NCBI RefSeq assembly: GCF_030812855.1
Contig: NZ_JAUSTK010000035.1
Span: forward strand, 1 to 55,087
Direction of reading: 5' to 3'
DNA from: Paenibacillus wynnii
GTDB lineage: Bacteria > Bacillota > Bacilli > Paenibacillales > Paenibacillaceae
DNA length: 55,087 nt
The translations under genes were made by a program, and so were the position numbers. The first letter of the stretch is position 1; every line of letters begins with the position of its first letter. Below, piece by piece: positions 17,148 to 24,280 of the stretch. The notes beneath the pieces are model-generated. The model had not been told where the DNA came from, searched no databases, and worked only from the letters and a program-made list of their open reading frames with translations.

Positions 17148-17751
17148 ATGAAGGGCTTAAGAGTTGGGTCCAGTATTGTTACTTTATCTGCATGCTTTTT
17201 ATTAGGTACTGGACTTGTTCATGCTGATTTTGGTACAGCACACATTAAACAAGGTTCTATTAATGGAGGGAGTGCAACTGCATTGAAATATTGGTATGAT
17301 AGCTCGGTGTCCACTTTCGGTTATGCAGGTGCATTTGACAATGCTATGTCTCAATGGGACGCCGCATCTAGTTTCAAGCACAACATCTTCAGGTTCAGCT
17401 GATATTAAGATTTATGTTGGTAGTAATAATTTACCTGAGGGAACCATCGCATCTACTGATTATTGGTCATATAACTGGCTAGGACAAGTATCTAATGTAT
17501 CGTCAGATGAAGTTACGAATGGAACAAATTTTGATGAAGCTCGGATTAGATACGACGATACTCAATCGGATATTAGAAATTATACTCCAAGGAAAGTTGC
17601 TGGCCATGAAGTTGGACATGCATTGGGGTTAAATCATTTCGAAAATGCCCCGGCCCACTCTGGAGAATATTGGATGAAATCAGGTAACTTTACACTTACT
17701 GCTCCTACGTCAACCGACAAAGAACATCTCACTAGTAAATGGGGGTCTTAA
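17148..17751 (+). pseudogene. Secreted metzincin-type zinc metalloprotease, frameshifted
   Basis: GGAGGT at 17135-17140 precedes ATG 17148. A clear signal peptide (VGSSIVTLSACFLLGTGLVHA, then DFGTA) starts a protein ending in QWDAAS. The frame stops at 17402, but the next frame continues from about 17370 as SSTTSSGSADIKIYVG and carries the full zinc site HEVGHALGLNHF (HExxHxxGxxH), typical of matrixins/metzincins. Joining the frames gives about 200 residues. A one-base indel at about 17360-17390 breaks the gene. The second frame has no ribosome site of its own. The active-site part is undamaged, so the mutation may be recent or a sequence error. Confidence 0.7.
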
Positions 17752-17753
17752 TA

Positions 17754-18332
17754 ATGCTGATGACGAAACGAAAAATTGGGATAATAGTAAGCTTGGCGGC
17801 AATTTTAACCTTATCCATAACGTATATTATTGCAGATCAAACAATTAAAAAAGAGATTTCTACTGAGGCAGAACATATTATCTTTGCAAATGCTGATGAG
17901 GCAATAAGAGCATCCGACATTGCAATTGAAGCAACAGTTCTAGATGGTGTAAAAAATGTTGTTGAATATCAAGATGGGTATCCTAGTGGCTTTACTCTAA
18001 GAGATATTAAAGTAAATAAAGTTTTAGATGGTAACAAGGAAGTTAAAAAAGAGCAGTTGGCGATAGCTGAGCCGTATTATGAAGTAGGGAATGGAGTTGC
18101 TCCTGGTACTACTGTCATTTCATATGAAGAATATACACCACTTCAACCAGGGAGTAAGTATGTTCTTTTCTTGAAATGGAGCGACAAAATACAAGCCTAT
18201 TGGGTGAATTCTCTTGAACAAGGAAAAGTTAATATTGATAAAAAGGATATCAAAGAGTTATCTAATACCAAGAATGATAACCAAATGCAGAAGCTTTCCG
18301 AGAGCGTACTTGAAAAATATGGTTACAAATAA
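17754..18332 (+). CDS. Exported protein of unknown function
   Basis: About 192 residues: an uncleaved-looking signal/anchor (KIGIIVSLAAILTLSITYII) and an extracytoplasmic mixed alpha/beta domain with DIAIEATVLDGVKN, GFTLRDIKVNKVLDGN, EEYTPLQPGSKYVLFLKW and WVNSLEQGKVNI. The last two segments resemble proteins that sit next to secreted proteases, but I cannot name a family. ATG 17754 lies 3 bp after the metalloprotease stop codon, so translation is probably coupled and the pair worked together. GC content is lower than in flanking genes. It may be an inhibitor or chaperone of the protease (inference). Confidence 0.5.
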   Translation: MLMTKRKIGIIVSLAAILTLSITYIIADQTIKKEISTEAEHIIFANADEAIRASDIAIEATVLDGVKNVVEYQDGYPSGFTLRDIKVNKVLDGNKEVKKEQLAIAEPYYEVGNGVAPGTTVISYEEYTPLQPGSKYVLFLKWSDKIQAYWVNSLEQGKVNIDKKDIKELSNTKNDNQMQKLSESVLEKYGYK

Positions 18333-18605
18333 CCTGCTTCTGCAAGTTAACGTGCTTGCGCAGTGCGCTAAGTAATCTTCCCTTAACCTGCTGCTACGCA
18401 GTGCAAGATGAACGTTAGGTCAATAAAAGCAGCAGCAGTCTAAGACTTATTTTTTGAAGACTGGCAATTTTCAAACTCATAAACCCCATTAAATCAGGTT
18501 CCCCAGTCTAGCACTTTATTTTCACTGCACAGCTTTGCTTCGTTCGCTATTTAGCAAAAACATATATATATAGATTGAACTAAACAATAACCTCAGGATG
18601 ATCGT

Positions 18606-18731
18606 AACGAAGGGGAATTTTGGAACTGGAAGAGCGTAAGCGACCGCCTTTGTCTCCGGATTTCATCCGCAGACAGCGGTACAAATCAAGAAATATGGAG
18701 ACAACAGCGGCTGGAAGTCCAACATTCACCG
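18606..18731 (-). repeat. Dispersed repeat, family D (copy 2, inverted)
   Basis: Reverse complement matches 16550-16705: GAATGTTGGACTTCC, CGCTGTT, ATTTCTTGATT, an ACCGC/GCGG core, and TTCCAGTTCCAAAATTCC at the end. The two copies bracket the metalloprotease island. The rest of 18333-18865 holds no gene; short GC-rich inverted stretches (for example around TGCGCAGTGCGC at 18355-18370) are present. Confidence 0.65.
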
Positions 18732-18793
18732 TAGTTACTACCAAATCCCAACAAGTAAAACTTTAGTACAATCTATATAGATCTAATCCTACA

Positions 18794-18837
18794 AAAAAAC
18801 GGATACCCACCCATTTGAAAAGGGGGTATCCGTTTTT
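18794..18837 (-). terminator. Terminator of the pplA-ndh2-hep gene group
   Basis: AAAACGGATACCC (18796-18808) pairs with GGGTATCCGTTTT (18824-18836). A and T runs on both sides let it work in either direction; it sits 29 bases past the polyprenyl synthase stop. Confidence 0.85.
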
Positions 18838-18865
18838 GATTATATGAGACTGCAGAGAAGCAGAT

Positions 18866-19846
18866 CTATCGGTCACGCGCTGCAAAATATTGCAGCAGCG
18901 TAGCTAAGTCAACATGCGCCGGATAGGCGGAAAGCTGTTGTACGATGGATGCGGCTTGATCGAGGTAGTCTTGGCTGATCTCTTCAGCCCGTGATAAGGC
19001 TTCGCTGTGCTTAATGAGCTCTAGCACATTAGCTACCTCAGAATCGGTCGAGTCTGGGCCGATCATACGGATAACAGCTTCTAACTCTGGGTCCTGCAAC
19101 GCATAGAGCACCGGCAAGGTAACCTGACCGTGCCGGAGGTCGCTGCCTGCAGGCTTGCCGAGAATGGCCTCAGACTGCGTGAAGTCCAGAAGATCATCCT
19201 GGATTTGAAAAGACATTCCTAAGGCTTCTCCAAAGGCATACAACAGTTTAGCAACTTCTTCTGTGCTGTCAGAGGACAAAGCACCGACTCGTAGGCAGGT
19301 AGCCATTAGCAGGGCTGTTTTGTTACGAGATTTCTCGAGGTATTGCTCCATCGAAATGTCGTAATTGTAGGCAAGCTCCATTTGTTGATATTCCCCGAGA
19401 CATAGCTGAGCGGTAGCGACAGATGATAAATCATGTACATAGCGGTCTTTGTCTGAAGTGTATTTACTTAAGAGTTCAATCACCCGTGCAGACATATAAT
19501 TTCCGATATGAACAGCTGAAGTGATGCCGGTCTTGGTATGCAGCGCAGGTTGGCCACGCCGCAGCTCGGCGGAATCTATAATATCGTCATGGACTAATGA
19601 AGCCACATGTATAAATTCAGCGGCAGCAGCTAACTGTAAGGTTCGACGGCCGGAGGCCTTTCTGCCAAATCGACTGCCAACTATAACCATGAGTGGTCGA
19701 AGGCGTTTGCCGCCAGAACCAATGAGCTCAAGGATACTGCTGGATAGCTGGGAGTGCTTAGGTACATCCTTATCCCGAGTCACTAATTGTTCGATTTCAC
19801 GGTTAATTTCTCCAAGGTCTATATTCAAGGTTTCGTGCAATTTCAT
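18866..19846 (-). CDS. hepT: Polyprenyl (heptaprenyl-type) diphosphate synthase, catalytic subunit
   Basis: 326 residues of the trans-isoprenyl diphosphate synthase fold. GGKRLRP (residues 45-51) binds isopentenyl diphosphate; the first Asp-rich motif is D87-D91 in HDDIIDSAELRRG, the second D217-D221 in QIQDDLLD; KTALL and the GKPAGSDLRHG loop are also present. It elongates farnesyl diphosphate to a long chain for quinone synthesis. It follows, by 16 bp, a gene resembling subunit I, as in two-part HepS/HepT enzymes. Its place beside ndh2 and pplA matches DmkB of the Listeria EET locus. A main hepT linked to menaquinone genes presumably exists elsewhere in the genome. Confidence 0.85.
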   Translation of the reverse strand: MKLHETLNIDLGEINREIEQLVTRDKDVPKHSQLSSSILELIGSGGKRLRPLMVIVGSRFGRKASGRRTLQLAAAAEFIHVASLVHDDIIDSAELRRGQPALHTKTGITSAVHIGNYMSARVIELLSKYTSDKDRYVHDLSSVATAQLCLGEYQQMELAYNYDISMEQYLEKSRNKTALLMATCLRVGALSSDSTEEVAKLLYAFGEALGMSFQIQDDLLDFTQSEAILGKPAGSDLRHGQVTLPVLYALQDPELEAVIRMIGPDSTDSEVANVLELIKHSEALSRAEEISQDYLDQAASIVQQLSAYPAHVDLATLLQYFAARDR

Positions 19847-19862
19847 CTATCTATCCCACCCG

Positions 19863-20312
19863 TCAAATGGCTTTGCTTGTGCGGCTTTGCTGCCTGCGCT
19901 CTTGTATTAGGAATTGTTCTATTCCAGAAGCCAGATTCTCTTCCGCTAAGTTCCCATTTGACCGTCTAATTTGCATTTTTTTAATAGAAGGAGCTAAATA
20001 AGCGACCAGGTCCAGCTCCCGGTATTTCACCGCAAACTGAAGATAAAAGCTATATAAATAATCTCCATCCAATATATTTCGGGTCAGGTTGGGATGATAC
20101 GGAGTGCATTCCATATGGCGCTGTGCAGCCAATGTCAAAATGATGTATATGCTCAGTAATGGAGCTCTGCGGCATGCATCTACATTATAGCGTTCCAGTA
20201 CCGGAAGCAGACGCTCACATTCCGCCGGAGAGAGCTGAAGCTGAATCCCGGCGATCGGTGACATATCCGCCTGAAGCAACTGGAAGCTATCTTCCATGAG
20301 TTGTCTGTTCAC
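19863..20312 (-). CDS. Heptaprenyl diphosphate synthase subunit I-like protein
   Basis: 149 residues from GTG at 20312, chosen because GAAGGAGAG lies 6-9 bases before it; the frame is open upstream to 20414 but runs through a hairpin region. It is all helical, with APLLSIYIILTLAAQRHME and NILDGDYLYSFYLQFAVKY, the latter like the GDYxYSxxY segment of HepS-type small subunits, then LAPSIKKMQ. HepS subunits bind the growing chain and set product length but have no Asp-rich motifs, as here. The gene sits directly before the catalytic subunit. The assignment rests on weak similarity plus position. Confidence 0.5.
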   Translation of the reverse strand: MNRQLMEDSFQLLQADMSPIAGIQLQLSPAECERLLPVLERYNVDACRRAPLLSIYIILTLAAQRHMECTPYHPNLTRNILDGDYLYSFYLQFAVKYRELDLVAYLAPSIKKMQIRRSNGNLAEENLASGIEQFLIQERRQQSRTSKAI

Positions 20313-20332
20313 AAGATTCTCTCCTTCTTGTC

Positions 20333-20420
20333 GGTTTTGCTGGAGCAACCATCCCCTGATCATCCCTACAAAACCACTCTTTAAATAAGGAGAGTAATGT
20401 GCCCCGGAGGACACATTACT
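20333..20420 (-). promoter_or_regulatory. Two-hairpin leader before the synthase genes
   Basis: Read on the minus strand, AGTAATGTG pairs perfectly with CACATTACT (20412-20420 with 20393-20401), and GGTTTTG pairs with CAAAACC (20369-20375 with 20333-20339) just before the GAAGGAG ribosome site. It may be a terminator or attenuator between ndh2 and the synthase genes, or simply a processed leader. It does not match a riboswitch family that I know. Confidence 0.4.
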
Positions 20421-20516
20421 CTAGAAAAAATTATATTAATTTTTAATGAAAAGCACATACTATCTACATATCTTGTTTATATAATATTGCAAAGAGGGTA
20501 TAAAAGATTATTACCG

Positions 20517-22397
20517 TCAGTCGGTGTAGAGATACCAACGTCTGACCAGAGGAATCTTCTTCCACTGTTTCTTAAGCCAAGGAAGTACATAGTAATCTAG
20601 GCCGAACACACTTCCGGATCCGCCGATGCAGGCAATAGCAGCAGCTACGTACCATAACATCTCTGTGGATGCCATTTTTGTAGACCAGATCATTACAGCC
20701 ATACCAATCGTGGCAATAGAGGCGATAGCTGAGAACAGACCAACGATAAGCATAATACCGAAGACGATCTCTGCACATACCATACCAAGTTGGAACCATT
20801 TAGCCAGGAATGTGTAAGTTCCATCTGGATTATAGAACATCAGGTCCATGAACCAGTTAGTAGTATCGTATATAAAGCCTGGAACTGGAAGTGCTTCAAC
20901 TGCTTCTTTGGCGGTTGTAACTGCTGAAGCTGCTGATTGAGCATCTACCGTTTCTTTTACAGCATCCACTGCTTGGCTTGCTGCCGAAGCTGCGTCTGTT
21001 GCATAAGGAGCGGCTGGAATCAGGAAAATCTTATCGGGATCTTCCCAGATTTTCTTGAGCTTGTCGACACCTTCATAGACCCACATCCCACCGAGCAGCA
21101 TACGAAGCGGAACGAGCCAGAAGTTAGGTGAACGCTTGGAGAAGTAGCCGCCCACAAAACTCTTGCGGTTCTCAACATGGAAGAACTCATGCATCATGTA
21201 AGTCCATACTTTGTTAAAGCCAACAACTTGGGACAGGTAGAACATATTAATAAAATGCTTGGATAACATAGCCATGAATCCGGTAAGCATAAAGAATTTA
21301 CCTGGCAGACCAACGTTTGCTACACCGTAGCGGCTACCGATGGAGACCATGGTACCGTGGAATCCTGGTTTATAAGCCTTTTTCGGTGTACCGTTGATGT
21401 CTGCAATAATGTTGGTAGCAATGACCGGAGCCGCTTGCTCTGCATTTTCAACCATTTGTGGTACAGGACGTGTTTCGCCTTCAGGAATGAAGAAAATGTT
21501 ATCCCCTACAACGTATACGTTCTTGTGATCGACACTTTCAAGATGCTCGTTGGTAACGATCCGTTTGCGACCTTGTTGTTGAACATCAAGAGTGCCTACG
21601 ATTTCGGAACCTTCAACACCTGCAGTCCAAACTACTGTATGCGTATCTACAACGTTTTTCTCACCGAGAGCAACACTGCCTTTACCAACTTCAGTAATCT
21701 TAGCGTTGGTAACGATTTCCACGTTCATCTTGCGCAGGTATGATTCTGCTTTCTGAATCAGCTTGTCTGGAAGAATTGGCAGAACCTTAGGTGCCATATC
21801 GGCAACGATCAAACGAACTTCGGATGGATCAATGTAGAACTCTTTGCAAAGATCCTCACGATATTCAGCCATCTCACCGATCAGCTCAACACCTGTAAAT
21901 CCGGCGCCGACAACTACAAAGGTAAGCATGGAGCGGCGAACTGCTGCATTCTTTTCCTTCGCTGCCCGAGTGAACATGTCACGGGTTTGACGTTTCAAGG
22001 CAACAGCATCATCGTAAGACCAGAAGGACAATGTGTTCTCCTCTGCTCCAGGAATACCGAAGAATGTTGGTTTGCTGCCCGTACCGATTACTAGATAATC
22101 ATATGCATATGTTGCCTTTTCGGATTGCAGTTTTTTGCCTTTGAAATCAATATTGCTGATTTCATCAAGCACTACATCCACTTTAAGACCTGCAAAGATC
22201 TTCTTCAAATCAATCTTGATCGAATCCTCTGGAGCACGGTTCGCGGCAACCTCATGCAGCTCAGTCAAAAGGGTGTGATACGGATTTCGGTCAATCAGCT
22301 TGATTTCTACTTCTTTGTTGTTCTTAAATTTCTTTGCTAGTTTTTTGGCCGTTAGTACGCCGCCGTAGCCGCCGCCCAAAATGACTATTTTCTTCAA
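20517..22397 (-). CDS. ndh2: Type II NADH dehydrogenase with membrane C-terminal domain (EET-type Ndh2)
   Basis: 626 residues. Residues 1-400 are a classic NDH-2: FAD-binding ILGGGYGGVLTAKKL, YLVIGTGSKPTF, NADH-binding VVVGAGFTGVELIGEMAE and late FAD motif VYVVGDNIFF. Ordinary NDH-2 enzymes end soon after. This one goes on with a DoxX/MauE-like domain of about four membrane helices (LRMLLGGMWVYEGVDKL, WFQLGMVCAEIVFGIMLIVG and others), split by an Ala-rich insert at about 475-515 (AASQAVDAVKETVDAQSAAS). This extended form is that of Ndh2 in flavin-based EET. It should pass electrons from NADH to a membrane quinone. The gene lies 46 bp after pplA. Confidence 0.85.
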   Translation of the reverse strand: MKKIVILGGGYGGVLTAKKLAKKFKNNKEVEIKLIDRNPYHTLLTELHEVAANRAPEDSIKIDLKKIFAGLKVDVVLDEISNIDFKGKKLQSEKATYAYDYLVIGTGSKPTFFGIPGAEENTLSFWSYDDAVALKRQTRDMFTRAAKEKNAAVRRSMLTFVVVGAGFTGVELIGEMAEYREDLCKEFYIDPSEVRLIVADMAPKVLPILPDKLIQKAESYLRKMNVEIVTNAKITEVGKGSVALGEKNVVDTHTVVWTAGVEGSEIVGTLDVQQQGRKRIVTNEHLESVDHKNVYVVGDNIFFIPEGETRPVPQMVENAEQAAPVIATNIIADINGTPKKAYKPGFHGTMVSIGSRYGVANVGLPGKFFMLTGFMAMLSKHFINMFYLSQVVGFNKVWTYMMHEFFHVENRKSFVGGYFSKRSPNFWLVPLRMLLGGMWVYEGVDKLKKIWEDPDKIFLIPAAPYATDAASAASQAVDAVKETVDAQSAASAVTTAKEAVEALPVPGFIYDTTNWFMDLMFYNPDGTYTFLAKWFQLGMVCAEIVFGIMLIVGLFSAIASIATIGMAVMIWSTKMASTEMLWYVAAAIACIGGSGSVFGLDYYVLPWLKKQWKKIPLVRRWYLYTD

Positions 22398-22443
22398 AAG
22401 AAACTCACCTCATTCATCTGATTAGCTGCAAGAGGATCGCAAA

Positions 22444-23343
22444 TTACTTCGCGCCTTCGAGTGCTTTTTCTGCCAGGGTAAAGTATTCACCTACACTGAT
22501 GGAAACGCCGGAAATAGCGTCTGTTTTACCTTCATCGTTAAGAGCAGGAGCAGTACCTTTGTTTTCAACATAGTAAGCTTGAGCTTTAGCGATTTCCTCA
22601 TGCCATTCTGCTTGAGCGCCTGCAGCTTTCATACCGTACTTACCATCGGCTGAGTATTGTTGTTTGTCAATGCCGTCTTTGTTCACGCCGCTGAATTTAG
22701 CAGCAACAACATTACCGTTAACAACAGTTAGATCAACAGTGGATTTGAAACCGTTATTTGGATCAAATTCAGCACCTTCAGCATGGTATCCACCATCTTT
22801 AAGAGCACCGGCTTGTGCAGGGCCAGCAGCCAGAGCTGCTTGAGCTGCTGCTACGAAATCGTTAACACCCATGGAAACACCGGAGATTGCATCAGTTTTA
22901 CCTTCAGCATTTACTGTGATTGCTGCAGGATCTTGTTTCTCGATTAGGAAAGCTTCAGCTGTAGCTGCTTGTTCGTGCCAGTCTGCTTGTGCTCCGCCTT
23001 TTTCTTTCATTCCGTATTTACCGTCTTCGGAAACTTTTTTCTTCAGGTCGCCGGCAGTGTTAACGTTGAATGCATTCCAATCAGCTTTGGTGATTTTGCC
23101 GCCTTCTACAGTCAAGATTGCGAATGATTGCCAGCCAGTCTTTGCATCAGCTTCTGCAGTACCATAGTATGTTCCATCTTGGTATTTAGCAGTCTCAGTA
23201 CCGGCGTTAGTTGCGTTAGCAGCAGGAGCCGTTGTTTCAGCAGGGGCATTAGTAGCAGCAGGAGCGTTATTTGTGTTGTTCCCGCAGCCAGCTAGCAAAC
23301 CAAGAGCTAGTGCGCTCGTCAAAATTACAGATGCTTTTTTCAT
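22444..23343 (-). CDS. pplA: Two-domain FMN-binding surface lipoprotein, PplA-like
   Basis: 299 residues. The signal peptide ends in the lipobox LLAGC (Cys20), followed by an Ala/Thr/Asn/Pro-rich linker to about residue 50. Two FMN-binding domains follow (about 54-165 and 182-290), each with DGxYxG/DGGYHA, a WHE segment (QADWHEQ, QAEWHEE) and the site KTDAISGVS. ApbE-type flavin transferases couple FMN to the last Ser/Thr of D-x-x-S-G-A-S/T; here Ser157 and Ser281 are the likely acceptors but the Ala is Val in both. The protein should stand on the outer membrane face and hand electrons from quinone to flavins or metals. GGAGG lies before ATG 23343. Confidence 0.9.
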   Translation of the reverse strand: MKKASVILTSALALGLLAGCGNNTNNAPAATNAPAETTAPAANATNAGTETAKYQDGTYYGTAEADAKTGWQSFAILTVEGGKITKADWNAFNVNTAGDLKKKVSEDGKYGMKEKGGAQADWHEQAATAEAFLIEKQDPAAITVNAEGKTDAISGVSMGVNDFVAAAQAALAAGPAQAGALKDGGYHAEGAEFDPNNGFKSTVDLTVVNGNVVAAKFSGVNKDGIDKQQYSADGKYGMKAAGAQAEWHEEIAKAQAYYVENKGTAPALNDEGKTDAISGVSISVGEYFTLAEKALEGAK

Positions 23344-23414
23344 TAAATAGGACCTCCAAGAAAGTAGTTTAAAATATATATATTAAAATGTAAAACATTT
23401 TAATAGTAATTGGA

Positions 23415-23450
23415 AGTGATAAAAATCACTTTATAAATGACATTTGTCAC
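23415..23450 (-). promoter_or_regulatory. Tandem Crp/Fnr-type boxes upstream of pplA
   Basis: AGTGA-TAAAAA-TCACT (23415-23430) and ATGA-CATTTG-TCAC (23437-23450) are two TGA-N6-TCA palindromes whose centres are 21 bp apart, two helix turns. They lie 70-110 bp before the pplA start, beside an AT-rich -10-like region (about 23365-23385), where an activator would bind. Confidence 0.5.
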
Positions 23451-23575
23451 TTTTAATCTGGGTCAATATACCTTAATGTAGACGGTGTATGACTTTTTTG
23501 GGTATTAGGTATCAAAAATTTTAAATATCAGCTTTCAGATCACATGGCATTTTAGCATACATACTAACGACTTCA

Positions 23576-23591
23576 TGTGAAAACTATCACT
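23576..23591. promoter_or_regulatory. Third Crp/Fnr-type box
   Basis: TGTGA-AAACTA-TCACT is one base from the TGTGA-N6-TCACA consensus. It lies in the 516-base gap between pplA and the gene at 23860, which is otherwise AT-rich and empty of genes. Confidence 0.45.
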
Positions 23592-23859
23592 TATTCAACT
23601 ATTAATTTATTAACATATGAATCATATCAAATTTTAAAATATATAGATACCTATTTTCTAGACTAATATGTGACAAAATCCGACCTTCTTTCAAGTTATG
23701 AAGTAGGATTCATGTCTTATATCTACGGGTAAATATTACTATAAGAAGATACAATTCTAAACGGGCTTAACTGGCAGTGAAATAACCTCAGGGACCTATA
23801 TCCGCGCCTAAATTCAGGAGTATATGCGGGCAGGCTAAATCACATTGTAAGGAGAGGCG

Positions 23860-24087
23860 ATGTCGATGTATAAGTCCCATGTGGTAACCGGTAGAGTTAT
23901 TGAGATTCAGGGAGACAGGATACTTACACAGCAAGGAGACGTTATCTGCACGTATCATTCCCGGTATTACATGCTTCCACCCTTAGAAACAGGGATAGAG
24001 GTTGAACGCGATCAGATAGATGTCCCACTGTTTGCTGGAAATGATAAGAATGGAAGGAGGTTCCCAGAAGAAGTTGGAATCCGATGA
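23860..24087 (+). CDS. Small hypothetical protein
   Basis: 75 residues with AAGGAG before ATG 23860. It looks like a small beta-rich soluble protein (HVVTGRVIEIQGDRILTQQG, ICTYHSRYYMLPPLE) ending in a charged tail. I do not recognise it. A strong terminator follows at once, so it is a single-gene unit. Confidence 0.5.
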   Translation: MSMYKSHVVTGRVIEIQGDRILTQQGDVICTYHSRYYMLPPLETGIEVERDQIDVPLFAGNDKNGRRFPEEVGIR

Positions 24088-24107
24088 GGCCTTGGTTTCC
24101 ATTGCAC

Positions 24108-24145
24108 AAAAAGAGCGCAAATCGCATCTGATTTGCGCTCTTTTT
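24108..24145 (+). terminator. Strong bidirectional-looking terminator
   Basis: AAAAAGAGCGCAAATC and its exact complement form a perfect 16-bp stem around a 6-base loop, with T and A runs built into the ends. Confidence 0.95.
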
Positions 24146-24280
24146 CTATAAAATCTCAACATTAATAAATCCCCATCATCCAAAAAGTGGAACTTAAGAG
24201 CCATGACCTTCCTGTATCCATATGGTAGTATGTAGGGTACAAGTAGATAAGAGTTCAGTATTTGTAGCAGGAGTGAACCT

